Of a stretch of DNA of 64,000 nt, positions 47,909-59,097 are shown one piece after another. Made by a program: the position numbers and the translations under genes. Below the pieces are notes generated by a model that was given only the letters and a program-made list of their open reading frames with translations, was not told the origin of the DNA and did no database searches. Source of the stretch: Eudorina sp. 2006-703-Eu-15 (lineage: Eukaryota > Chlorophyta > Chlorophyceae > Chlamydomonadales > Volvocaceae); assembly GCA_003117195.1 (NCBI GenBank), contig BDSI01000124.1, positions 254,010 through 318,009 on the forward strand, written 5' to 3'. Position 1 is the stretch's first letter; every line of letters starts with the position of its first letter.

Positions 47909-48724
47909 TCAGGCCGCTCGGTGGTCAGCAGCCGGCGGGCTCTGCCGTGGTCTCCCGCAGCAGGTGCCCTTCACTGGCACCTCCGATCCATGGGCTGGGA
48001 AGCGCCTGGGAAACGCTGCATAAGATTTATCAATACCCGGCTGTGCTGTGCTGGCGACTACCTGCACGTGCACCTGGGCTGCGGCCTCGCGGCAGTGATG
48101 GAAGCCGCCGCCGACGTGCGCGGTGCATTCTGTTGGCCTCGCTGGTCGGGCACTGGACTGCCGAAGCGTCCCAGGAGCGCTCTGATGACGGCGTGTCTTT
48201 ACTCTCCGGAGAGCCCCCGCAGTCGCCTCCTTGCGGCATTCCGCCACATCCTTAAGCGCCTTCTCCGCCTGCTCCTTCACGCAGCTCCATGCCCTTTCCT
48301 CAGGCTCCACATAGTCTTGTGCCTGAGACCACGCTCTGAGCAACAGCTCAACGGCATCCTTGGCCTCCGTATAGGCGGCTTTGATGCGGCGATGGGCGGC
48401 CTCCTCCGCCCGCGCGTCCTGCCGCTGAATGCGCCTACTCATCAAGCGGCCGAACAGCGGCTTCGCCAGCGGCCCGGCCCAGCGGAACTTCCTCTTTGTG
48501 AGGAGGGCTGCCTGCTCCTTGTCCTCCTCGGCCCATTCCCGGGCGAGGTTCATCCGAGTCTCCGCACGGACCACTGCCTCCTCCGCCAACTGGACTACGA
48601 CGCGGCCGGCCATCCTCAAACATGCTTTTGCACCGTGGATCGATCGCTGCAATCCATCGATGTTACTGAGCGCCAGGTCAACAGCAGCGGCGGCGGCCGC
48701 TGATGGTGCATCAGGTTTGCCCAT
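47909..48724 (-). CDS. Basic helical (coiled-coil-like) protein of unknown function
   Basis: An ATG-initiated minus-strand open frame of 271 codons is seen. Residues 1-180 are Ala/Glu/Arg/Lys-rich and clearly helical (LAREWAEEDKEQAALLTKRK). They include a basic aromatic patch, KFRWAGPLAKPLFGRLMSRR, that could bind membrane or protein. After about residue 180 (GALRR) the composition changes to Arg/Pro/His-rich. A GTAAAG donor-like site there suggests that the frame runs into an intron and the real C-terminus differs. It resembles the triplicated Ala-rich proteins in composition, but I see no clear sequence match. No known family is recognised. Confidence 0.45.
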   Translation of the reverse strand: MGKPDAPSAAAAAAVDLALSNIDGLQRSIHGAKACLRMAGRVVVQLAEEAVVRAETRMNLAREWAEEDKEQAALLTKRKFRWAGPLAKPLFGRLMSRRIQRQDARAEEAAHRRIKAAYTEAKDAVELLLRAWSQAQDYVEPEERAWSCVKEQAEKALKDVAECRKEATAGALRRVKTRRHQSAPGTLRQSSARPARPTECTAHVGGGFHHCREAAAQVHVQVVASTAQPGIDKSYAAFPRRFPAHGSEVPVKGTCCGRPRQSPPAADHRAA

Positions 48725-50353
48725 TGCTTGCCGGTGTATTGCGTAATGCGCAACGCACGTAATTCACTCGGTGACGACACAACCTGTACACAGAACATAC
48801 ACGCAAGCACAGACGACAGTGCTGGGTGGGCCAGAACGAACGAGCGATGTGGAACAATGATGGGGTTAATTTGAAAAAACGATAGATGGGGTGTAGTCGA
48901 ACACGCATATGGCTGAGGCGGCGGTGGCAACGGGTTGCGTGCTGTCATGATGTGCCATGAAAGAAAGGGCCGCCTGAGGTTGTCTGTGCCTCCCCGCCCT
49001 CAGACGCAGCCCAGGGTACACATACACACATACATTTCCGCAGAGCGGGTACGCGTGCACTTCCGCTGTGCACGCCGCACCTCAACATTATTATATATTG
49101 TTGAGGTTGTCCTTCGTTGCCACCCGTCGATCGCCGCAAATGGTGGTCACAACTAACGGCGGCCAGGCGTCGGCCGGCTTGCTGCCAGCCGTGGCCTTAC
49201 ATCCTCGGCACGAGCCTCCGCTACGCTGGGCACCAAGGATCCATCCGTCCTAGAGCGCGCCGAACACAAATGAGGACCCAGATGAAGGGGCGTTACAGCG
49301 GACCCTAACAGGCCGCGAGTGCAATCGCCGACCGTAAGCGAATCGGCGACCCCCACGTCCTCGCGCGCGGACATCAAGATGTCGAATGATTACTAGGATT
49401 CCAATTTGGATTGAAATATCAATGTGTTTCTGCCTGCCCGTCGCCATTTGGACAGATGCTTCGTCTGGCACCTACCGTTAAGGCAAAACGCTGTGCTCCT
49501 GCGTTCTGCGCCAACAGAGGAGGACAGGGCTGCGTTTTGTTGCTTGTATTTGGCCAGTTTGGAGTTGGCGGCGCAGCAGCCTACAGCGGCGCTCAGTTCG
49601 TTGAGCGAGTTTGTGCGTGGTGAATGCGGAGCGGCATGTAATTGCTGTGAACTTTGAGAAGTATTCTTGTTTATACAAGTCCATATATAAGTCCATACTA
49701 AGTGGAATACAGAGCTTGATAGTTCAGCGGGATCAGATTCCGTTAGCAAGGCCGCGTGGCCGGTAGGTGCTCTGCATCGCGGGTTGCCCGTGCGCGTGTC
49801 AGTTGTGGCTGTTGTAGGGAACGAGCAAAGTTGCTGACTTTCTGCTTTCTTGTACGTTGTACGTTTACTTATATAAACTGTGATATTTATCCTGGACAAT
49901 GTTAGTTTCGGGTCGGTTTTGATGTGTTCTGGTACTAATTTCAGAATGATGCCTGTGCCTGACAGTTGTATCTGTAGTGGCCCTCCATCCCGGCCCACCA
50001 TTATCACAACCGATGGAGCCACACGAATTAGCTACAGTCTATCGGCATCCGCTGTGGTTCATAGCACCTGGGAACAGTGTTGCTGTCTTAAACAAAATAA
50101 ATATTTACTGGCCGAAACCCCGGAATATCTTCATTTCCCTGAAAACCTGCGAGATTTCATTCATTTGACGCGATAGGGAGCTGGAAATCTGCCCTGCCAA
50201 CTACTTTCCGGACTACCGAAAGCGCCTGGAAATCTGCAGGCGCAGGGGCGATTCCTGCGTCGTACACCTGTCTACCAAGACGCCTCATCCTCTACACATC
50301 TGTCTATCTACGAACGATAAAAGACGTTTTACGACATTTCCGAACGCTGCGCG
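48725..50353. other. Intergenic region between the helical-protein gene and the first phosphodiesterase
   Basis: No gene is supported. The right part is AT-rich. The stretch 49390-50020 has an open minus-strand frame of ordinary composition, but without recognisable motifs or a conserved start. Confidence 0.35.
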
Positions 50354-50358
50354 TTACA
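50354..50358 (-). terminator. TGTAA polyadenylation signal for the first phosphodiesterase gene
   Basis: TTACA on the plus strand reads TGTAA on the minus strand, about 140 bases past the stop codon at 50497. This matches the usual volvocine algal signal and distance. Confidence 0.5.
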
Positions 50359-50496
50359 GACGTCCACCGTTAGTTGCTGTCGCTGCTGCTGCTGCTGCTT
50401 GCTGTCGCTGCTCCACGTCAATGCAAAGTCCGCCTGTATTGTGGTCGGCATGGACACCCAGCTGCGCTGCATCGATGGGCAACACAGGCGGCGCCA

Positions 50497-51821
50497 TCAC
50501 GTCCCGCCGGGGTCCCTCCGGGCGCCGCCACCGGCTGTGCCATCGCCCCGCCGGGCGGCCACCCAGCGCAGCAGCCGTGACGGGTTGTCCGTGCAGAGCG
50601 CGTTCGCGCCGGCCGCAGTGCACTCCGCAAAGGCCGCCTCGTCGTTGACGTCGCCAAACACCACCACCGAGACCCCCCTGCGGCCGGGACACGACGCCAA
50701 ACGGTCATCTAGGGCTACACGACCTACCGTCAGAAGCGCTCAAGCACTGCTCTTGCACTTGCGGAATGCCTTGTTTGGTTCCCGTCCGAGGCTGGAACCA
50801 GACCAGCCTTGATTGATTGTGTGGTGGTCATGCTGACGTGCTGGGCACGTAGGTGCGTTCGGGTGAAAGGGGCATATGTGCGTGCGAGTACAGGTACGGT
50901 GAAGACCCTGACAGTTCGGCATCAGGCGGCCGAGCGACGCCGGGAGGCACAGCATCCCGTCCCTCCGAGCCTGATTTCCTCCGGGCCTGGTTTCGGATCT
51001 GCCGCGACACGTCAGGGGAGCACCAGCGGTGCGACAACTTGCCTGGCATTCAGTGCGCGGAAGAAAGCCGGGAGAACCAGACTGGGACGCAACCACGGTG
51101 AAATGGTCAGCCGCTGTGGGATGATGATTGCGCTTTCATAAATGTGGACGTCGTCGAGGCGACCGGCGTAGTAGGCCGCGACCAGGAGGTATGCCCGCCT
51201 TGCTGACGTGAAGAGCGGCACATTTGGGTTTGCGTTGTACAGGTCGTTGTTAACCGAATGCAAGAAGCTTCCCCAAAGCACCAGCTTCTCCCGGTTATAT
51301 TTCTGCACCAAGTCGCTGACCACATGTACAAGCTCTCGTGAATGAACCTTCAGGTCGATTTGAATGGCCACTTTCGGGTGTTGACGGAAGACTTCCTCAA
51401 GCAGCGGGATCCGAGCGTGTTCAGAATTCGTTGCTTTCGATGCTGAAGGCCCCAATTTAGGCAAGTCCGTATAGTTGAAGTCCGCGATGGTTTTCCCGCG
51501 AAACGCGGGGCCACACAAACGGCCGAGCTCCTTGTCATGAAAGACAGCGGCTAATCCATCACGCGTAAGTTGAACATCCAACTCGAGCACGTCGACGCCG
51601 AGAGCCGCAGAATTGTTGAAAGCGGGCAACGTATTCTCAACGAAGAACCGCCCACTTGCGTCACGCTCAAGGTTCCCCCCTCGGTGGCTGTACACAAATA
51701 TTGGAAATCGAATAGGCGGTGTTTGCTTCGGAAGGCGACCGCTCTGACTCGGGTATGGACAGCGGGTTGGTGCTATCCAAGTCAAATAACGATATGCGAG
51801 CACTGCGAGGATCGATGCCAT
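50497..51821 (-). CDS. Glycerophosphodiester phosphodiesterase 1 (GDPD family)
   Basis: Two exons are inferred, 51821-51043 and 50677-50497, giving 319 residues. The intron is GC-AG (donor GCAAGT); joining it restores LNARGVSVVVFGDVND exactly. The enzyme hydrolyses glycerophosphodiesters to glycerol 3-phosphate and an alcohol, through a metal-dependent TIM barrel. Key residues are visible: HRGG, ENTLPAF, LELDVQLTRDG, VFHD, a QIDLK strand, HIYESA and the C-terminal TDNPSRLL. The ATG at 51821 opens a hydrophobic N-terminus (MASILAVLAYRYLTW), which suggests a membrane anchor or secretion. Upstream codons in the same frame are open but lack an ATG. Codon use is less GC-biased than in its neighbour, and almost the whole barrel is one exon. 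It lies head to tail with a second GDPD gene. Confidence 0.9.
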
Positions 51822-51859
51822 TCGGCTGCAGGACTTATCGGTTATGACATAGAACAAAC

Positions 51860-52911
51860 CGGTCTAGAGTTCTCAACAATGTGTCTCAGTTGCCCGCAAG
51901 GTGGCCCCTCGGGCCTGTCGTACATGAGACCAACGCGCCCGGTTCCTGGGGCAACACCTTCCGAGACGGTGCCATGCATCGCAGCCGGGCGCACCCCCCG
52001 TGCATCCCGGCTGGCCAGACACGCACTGCGTTCCGCAGAGCGTGCCGCCAGCTCGCTCGCCTCCGAAACCCCTGACGGTAAAAAAAACAGTACTGCAGCC
52101 GAAAATATATTCGTGGAGGCGGCGCCCCCACCGGCGAGCGACGACACCCTTGCTTGCAGTGTGTGAAGTGCAGAATGCAATCCACGCGTTTCCGCGCGTC
52201 GTGCCTGCTGGTGCGCTTCGTCGCCGTACGTACGAGATCGGGGTTACGTGATACGAACACATGTTGGCCTGCCGTACGTACGGCAGGCCACGCGTGCACC
52301 ATGAATGCGCCATGATTTAACGAAGGCGACGAGATGTTTCCAGCATTACGGGTTTACGACAGATTACGACAAGTACTCGAGCACTGCTTCAGCGCAACCG
52401 ACCCTTGAAGCCAACACGCAGGCATGGCATCCGACCCAGGCGCCACGTCCCCAACCGTCGGGACGTTTCAGTCACGCAGCCCGACGTATCCTAACCGCTC
52501 TCCGAAACCAGTCACGGGGGAGCAACCGTCACGCCCAACCGCCTCTTGCTCTCTTCTTCTCTCCCCCTCAGATATGCACCGCTCTGCGGTGCTGCTCCAC
52601 GACGGTGCTCGCCCCGCGCCCACGCTGCGCCGCCCCAGCCCACAGCCAAACACCCAACGCCCCCTCCTGCACCCAGCCCGCAGTACCCGACCACGGACCG
52701 GCCCATCCACTTCGACGCCGCGGTCCCACTCGGCCGCCCTCCCCCCCACGCCGCCACCCCTCCGAGTCCCGCGTGCCGATGCGTCCAATGTGGGAATTCC
52801 CCATCCCCCGCCTCGTGTTGGATCAGTGATCAAGCAACACGACGCAATACACGTCACGTGGCACGGTAGACCCCGCAAGGGTTGATTGTGACGATGGTTG
52901 GGATGCCGTTC
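51860..52911. other. Spacer between the two phosphodiesterase genes
   Basis: This should hold the promoter of gene 1 and the 3' end of gene 2. A minus-strand open frame at 51842-52180 is Ala/Ser-rich, reads like a presequence and could be an upstream exon of gene 1; I could not find a convincing splice. An inverted CGTACGTACGGCAGG-type string occurs near 52230 and 52270. Confidence 0.35.
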
Positions 52912-54474
52912 CTATCCGGCGGGGCTGCCCAGCTCCGCCCCTGTCGCCGTCAGAGGTGCCAGAGGGCCCCCGCCTCCTTGCCCCCGGACGAAGGCGACCA
53001 GTCTTGAGGGCGCATCCGTCGCGATCGCGTTGGCGCCGCTGCGCCTGCGGGGTGCGGGCGGGGCAGCAACCGCGGAGCGTGAAGGGGCCGCCCGACAGAG
53101 ATCCGTGTGAACCACACACACACACGCCGTTTCTTCTTTAAACACACCCGCAGCGTCCGCGGCAGGCAGCCGCACCCGTGGCTGCAGGATGTAAGGGCTT
53201 GTATCGGACTGTACGACGCTGTACGACCCGTCACGAGGCCGAGGTGCAATGCTTTGTATGACAACTGACAAGCCTGGAAAATGCACCTGGCTTCGGCACA
53301 GTTAGAGCACCGGATCGGGTAGGACGTATAGGACGGTAGGAGCGACTGACCCCGACGGATCTCACCTGCACAGCTCGAATCGGTGCCGGTCGTTGAGGCA
53401 CCCAAAGAGGACCACGGCCACACCGCGGCGGTTCAGGGCGGCGAACCAGCCTGGATCCATGAAATAGTACGTCAGCCGTATACATCGGCCGCTTCGTCGA
53501 TGGCCGCTGCTGTCGGCGGCCGTGTCGGCCCCTCCTGCTCCAGGACCGCTGACTTGACCGCCGCCGCCCTCGGCCCCCTCCTCCTCGTCCGCGTCCGTGC
53601 TCTCGTCGCCAGGGCCACCCGCAGCGCCAACGCCGTCGTGGCCATCACAGCCGCCGCCGCCGCCGCCTGCACCACCGGCAGGGGGTCCGGCCGGCAACCG
53701 TGTCCTGTCCTGTTTGCTGCGGTGTGGTGAGGAGAAGCTTCGGCGCGTATTCATTCCATGCACATGCACATACCCACCAACGCGTTTACTCATCCTGACC
53801 CACAGGGTCAACGGTACCCTATCCCTTTTTCTGCATAATGTCATTCCTTCACGCACTCACACACTCACGTACTTACGCACTCACGTACTCACGTACTCAA
53901 CTCACCACCAGGAGGATCCGCCGCAGCGCCGCCGCCACCGTCCGGGCGGCAGGCACCGCCGCCGCGGGCGCCCCGCCCCAGCGCCATCAGGTGCAGTCTC
54001 CAGGGCACCACAATGGCGGATTCGTAGATGTGGAGGTAGCGCAGCAGGCCCAGCTTGTAGGCGGCCTTGTGGCGGTCACCGACAAGCAAGGGGGGGGGCC
54101 AGGGCGTGGTGTTCAGGAGGACTGAGCCGCGAGACGGACAGGCGGTGGGTGTGCTTTGCAAGTTAACACGGGAGGTGTTCGGGTTCAGGTCAATATCAGT
54201 ATTATGTATTAGGGAGGTTACAGCGGACCATCGGTGTCATCGGTGACAGCCAAAGCTTCCTCAGCATACAGTAGCGCATATGCAGGTCGTATGCTGCGAG
54301 GATGGCGTGCGGATTGTACCGGGTGTAGGGAACAAGGTCAGGCAGGTGGGTCGCGAGCGTGGGCAGGAGGAGGAGGAGCGGCGAGGGGGTCGTGGGAAAG
54401 CCGGGTGGGAAGCTGCGGCGGGCTGTGGAGACAGGCGTGAAGGAATGCAATCAGGGGTAAGGACGTCGGGCGAG

Positions 54475-54531
<57 letters not shown>

Positions 54532-57500
54532 GTTTCGACCCGTGGGTCACCCACCAGCATCACCAGAGCTCGCTGGAAGGAGGCGAACAGGGGAACCTCC
54601 GGCGCAGCCGCCAGGCACCGGGCGACGGTCCGCTGACGGAAGGACCCCCACAGCAGGCGGCTGCTGCGCCCCTGATACCGGGCGGCGAGACCGGCGACCG
54701 CAGCCACCAGGCGCGGGTCGTCCACCTTGACGTCCACCTGTTGCCCACGGAGGGGCCCATGGACCGACCCGTGGGTCAATGGCGACGTGAGCCACCAACC
54801 AAGCACGAGCCCGCATGCGTGATGGGGAGCGTGGGTGGTCATGGGCCATATCGAGGAGGGCAACACGGGATGGCTGCGAGCTCGACCCTCGACGGGCGAT
54901 GCTGGCAGACAGCTAGACGGGGCTGGGCTCTCGAATGAATTGGAGCTCAGCGGAGCCCATGCAGCAGCGCGGGCATTTTTTTATCCTAACCCTGCGCCTC
55001 TGCCCCAGTCAATCTCCTGTGACTCGCTGACCGGATGGAGACGGATCCAGACCGACCCGCCGCGGTGTCCTGCTGCCGGGCCGGCCATGTCTGCCCCAAG
55101 TGATGCACCTTGGGGCATGTTTGTGACTAGCTAGGGTATGTGCAGCCTAGGCCCTTGACCTGCATTTGACACGCATGGCACTGCCTCGCCACCCGAAGAT
55201 GCGCGTACGACAGTACGGCACACCTGCACCGGGACATCGGGGAAGCGCGCGAAGACCTCCTCCAGGAGGGGAATACTGTCGTACTCGTGCGCCGTGTCGT
55301 CGACCGCCCGGTCTGCCGCTCCCGCTTCCGTCGGCGCTGGGCCCCCGCCCAGCCGGGGCTTGTCGTCCGCTTCCGGGGCAGGCCCGCGGCCGACACTGCC
55401 AAGGTCGCCGTCGGGCAGAACGTTCCCGGCATCGCTGCAGGTGCAGCTGCTGCAGGTGCTGCTGTTGCTATGTGTTTGGGAGATGTCTGCTGCCATGGCG
55501 GGGCTGCGGCGATCACCGCCGAGCCCGAAAGAGCGGCCGCCGCTGTCGCAGCCGCTGGTCAGCCGCCGAAACACGGCCGCAGCGCAGATGGAGGCCCTCT
55601 GTGCGTTACTGAGGCTCGGCTTGGTGCGGCCGTCGTGGTTGCTGTCGTCGACGGCCTCGGTACAGCTATCGCCGCGGCTTCCAGCACTTTTGCCGCTACT
55701 GCTGCCGTTGGTACTGCCGTCGCTACTGCTACTGTTGCTGCTGCTACTGCTGTGGCTCCGCACGTGACAGGTCCCTTCTTCTTCTAGATGGGCCCCGCCA
55801 CCGCCGTAGCCGCAGCTGCTCCACATGACGGAGCTGGCCGTACTGTCGTACCTTGCAATGATGATCTCCCGGAGCTCCGTACTCCGCGGCCGGCATGACT
55901 CCGCTGCGTCGCAGGCCCCTCCGCGGCACCCGTCAACACCGCCACAGCTGTGCCCACACCGCCCGGCATCGACTCTCAGGTCAACCACATCATCTTTTGT
56001 GATGCTAACGCTGGCTAGCGCAGACTGACCCTCGCACGGGGTACGTGGCTGCATGCCCAGGCAGCTCGCAGGACGGTCATCGGCGGTCCGGGTGGTGGGG
56101 CTTCCGCCGCTGCCCGCGCGCAGCCATGGCCACCAGACCCGCCCCTGCGCGCGGGCTTGGACTTCGGGGCGGCGTCCACGGCCGCCGCCACCACCCCCGC
56201 CTCCGTCACCGCCGCCACTGCCGCGGGGCTCTGCGGCGCCGTCGCCGCGCCCTTGACGTGCGTCAGCGAGGCCCCGGTCTGCAACGCAGTCAGCGCTGCC
56301 GTCGTCGTCGCCGCCGTCGCCTCGTTTGCCCGTCTCCTCATCGCCGCAACTGCTACTGCCATTCCTACTGCTGCTACTGCTGCTGTTGCTGCTGAAGTTG
56401 TCACTGAGCTGTTCCGGTTCATGGCTGCGGCCCAGGGCGGTCTCGCCGGGCTTGCTCTCGGTGTGGGGCGCGTAGCCATGGCACCTGGTGGGCTGAGATG
56501 GCGTAAGGGCAGAGAGGGTACGCGATGCCGTCAGCGGGTTGCAAGGAAGGCAGTTCGTGCCACTGCGAACATGCGAAGGCACGGTCGAACTGCCTCGACG
56601 CCGTAGGGAAGGCCGTCACCGGCCGGCAGGCCGGCTGGCTGTTCACCGATGTGACCCACCGGTCCCACTGCGACACGAGTGCTGTACGGAAGAAGATCTC
56701 TTACGGGACGTGGTAAAAGGCTGTGGACCCCAATACGCTTTTACCAGTCCACGCACATGGTAATGTAACCGTTACAAGGTGGACCCGTGTCCCGGCACAT
56801 GGTAGTGCCCATCGACTGTACCGCTTAACAACCTGAAGGCGGCCTCCGCAGTGCTCCCCCTTTGCTGTTGCTGCTAGTAAATGTAACCGTTACAAGGTGG
56901 ACCCGTGTCCCGACCGGGTGTTCCAACGGGCCCAGATAGCTTGTAGGCGCCTCATCTCATCAAACCCTACCAAGGACTGCGCACCCATCCTCCATCCCCC
57001 GGGGGAGGGTGTTCATGCAGCCATACCGGCCAACACACCAGGTTGCTGCTGCTACTTCTGCTGCTGCTGCCACCTCTCTGTTCAAGGCCAATCAGATGCA
57101 CCTCGAGGCCAATCAACGGATCACCACCTTTGCGACATGAACGCCGCCTTGTGCGCCGCCGCTACCGCATGCGCACGCACGCAACTTATGCAAACTGGCC
57201 GACCGCGCCCCAGCCAGTCCCGTACTCACCTGGTCGTACAGTACGGCAACGTGCTCCTCCTGGGCTCCCTTCCTCCGCCCGCGCCGCCGCCCCAGCGGCA
57301 GGAGCCCGCAGCCGCTCCCCCGCGCCGGTCGGGCGAAGAGGTTGTGTCCCGGCTGCGGCCGCAGGCGGGGCAGCTGCGGACGGTCCAGGTCTCGTATGCG
57401 CTGCCGGCGAAAGGCCCGGCCGCACATTCGCTCCAGAGTGGCGTCATGGAAAACCACCACGCGACCGTCGCGCGTCAGCTGACGGGGGAGGTGGCGGTGG

Positions 57501-58733
57501 CGTGCAAGAGGCACGAGAGCGGGTTTGTAACAGTGAGAGAATCAGGCAGTCGATAGATGTTGCGGTCTGGGGCTGGGGGTCTGGGGCCACATGAGGCAGC
57601 CTCTGCGCTCTGCCACTGACCGCTTACCTGGTTGCTGGTTGGCAGCCTGACAGGCGCGCCAAAGCTGGCGTGGCAGGCCGTGGCGGGCCCGCTACACGGC
57701 AAACGGCAAACAATCGTGTCCGTCCAACCAGCAACCGAAGTGCTCATCTCAAATTTGCAACGCATGTTGGTGCTCGGTGGCGAGCGGGGCGTAATCAATA
57801 TGCAAGTTAGTCAAATTTGACCACCTCCCATACATCACCAGCTGCTGTCGTACATACCTGTACGTCAAGTTCCAGAAGATCCGCCCCAACCGCCACGCTG
57901 TGCTCGAAGGCCTGAGAGGGCGAAGGAGTGAAGCGGAGCACGCGGCAGTTGGCGACGAGTTGGCGACGGTTGAGGATTGTAATGGTGGTCGCGGCTACCA
58001 ACACCGGCGGACGTCTCCTGCCTGATTCAGCGGCAGGGCTGCCGACAACTGCAGTTGGCGGGACCACGATGCTGGAACGTTTACAGCACTTCAATCCCAC
58101 CGTCCAACCTACCGCCCGAAACCCGAAACCCATTACACAACCTGTCCGCAGCCTATAGCCCACCCTGGTCCCAACCCACCGTCAACGTGTTCTCTATGAG
58201 AGGGAGCTGGTGCCTGCACGCGTAGCACCTGCAGGCCGGACGAGCGCCTGGCTGGCCGCCGGCGGTGCCAACCGCCGCACCGACCCACGGGTCCGCGTCT
58301 AAACCCGCAGGGACGCCCCCGTGCAGCTGCTGACCGTGAGGCGGGTCGGCGGCCTCGGGCGCGCCGGTACCCGCTGTTGGCCCAGCGGGGCGGCGGTGGG
58401 CTGAAGGCCCTAGAGGTCGATCCAGGCTGCCGCCCCGATGGCTGTAGACGGCGATGGGGAAGGAGATGATGGGCGTGGGACGCGGTGTGGGGCTGTGGCG
58501 GGAGGCGCTCCCGGAAGGGCCCGCCGGCGGGACTGCCGTGATGGTGGGTCCATGGCGGTCGCCAGGTGGGGAGGCATCCCGGTTGTGGACAGCTGTGGGG
58601 CACCCCTGCCGGCCTCCATGTGGATCCCCGGCCGGTGGACGCTGGGTCGACAGTGGGCGGCGCGCCGGTGGCGGAGCGGAGTGGTGGTCGCGCTGACCCG
58701 GGAAATCCTCATTCGGCGAGACCACTTCAGAAC

Positions 58734-58786
<53 letters not shown>

Positions 58787-59097
58787 GGCGGCGGCGGCGG
58801 CGGCGGCGGCAGCGGGGGCGGCCGCTGATGACCGCCATGATGACGTTGGCGTGAATGACTCTGGCTGCCTCCTGGCTCTTCATGCTGCTTCCGAGACGGC
58901 TCTTCCGGCGGTGGCGGCGGGTTCGACGGTGCCGTGCTGCCCTCCGCCGCCGCCGCCGCCGCCGCCGTCGCCGCCGGGTCGCCGGGTCGCGCGCGGAAGG
59001 CGGTGCCGACGGGGTCCGGATCCACGAGCCACGGGTGCAGCAGCAGCAGGTAGAGCAGGAGCGACGAGTGGAAGAGCAGGGACCAGGCGGCCTGCAT
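52912..59097 (-). CDS. Glycerophosphodiester phosphodiesterase 2, enlarged, with Ser/Gly-rich insertion
   Basis: Eight exons are inferred: 59097-58180, 57911-57858, 57478-57230, 56492-55224, 54737-54555, 54065-53906, 53666-53366 and 53044-52912. Phases agree and the total is about 1,088 residues. The N-terminus has a hydrophobic anchor (SLLFHSSLLLYLLLLHPWLV), then Pro-rich and poly-Gln sequence before VYSHRGG. Catalytic motifs follow in order: ENTLTAFEHS, LLELDVQLTRDG, VVFHD, IPLLEEVFARFPDVPVQ, VDVKVDDPRL, LHIYESA, ALNRRGVAVVLFG and TDAPSRL. A 1,269-base exon places about 400 Ser/Gly/Cys-rich residues inside the catalytic barrel, and a second Gly/Asp-rich linker precedes ALNRRG. About 75 codons between HRGG and ENTL may be intronic. 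Acceptors for the sixth and seventh exons are the least certain. All key residues are present, so it may be active. Confidence 0.85.
54473..54530 (+). repeat. CAGG tetranucleotide microsatellite
   Basis: About fourteen CAGG units lie in the intron of phosphodiesterase gene 2, just downstream on the minus strand of the donor at 54554. Confidence 0.95.
56760..56791 (+). repeat. Dispersed 30-bp element with GTAACCGTTAC core, copy B
   Basis: Identical over about 30 bases to the minus strand at 34893-34924, and to 56881-56909. It lies in an intron of phosphodiesterase gene 2. Confidence 0.9.
56881..56909 (+). repeat. Dispersed 30-bp element with GTAACCGTTAC core, copy C
   Basis: This third copy lies 90 bases after copy B. 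The block shared with 33797-33870 starts about 10 bases further on, at 56919, so the two repeats may be parts of one element. Confidence 0.9.
56919..56993 (+). repeat. About 75-bp block shared with 33797-33870
   Basis: The plus strand encodes RRLISSNPTKDCAP and matches the minus strand of unit-1-specific DNA in the triplicated region. Here it lies inside an intron of phosphodiesterase gene 2, on the strand opposite to the gene. Confidence 0.8.
58736..58786 (-). repeat. CAG repeat encoding poly-Gln in phosphodiesterase 2
   Basis: An almost pure run of CTG on the plus strand encodes 17 consecutive Gln on the minus strand, right after a Pro run. Such purity suggests length polymorphism among strains. 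Confidence 0.95.

Noticed and set aside
51012..51857. Phosphodiesterase 1 starting at 51857
   Set aside because: The codon there is TTG; the first in-frame ATG is at 51821 and opens a good hydrophobic N-terminus.
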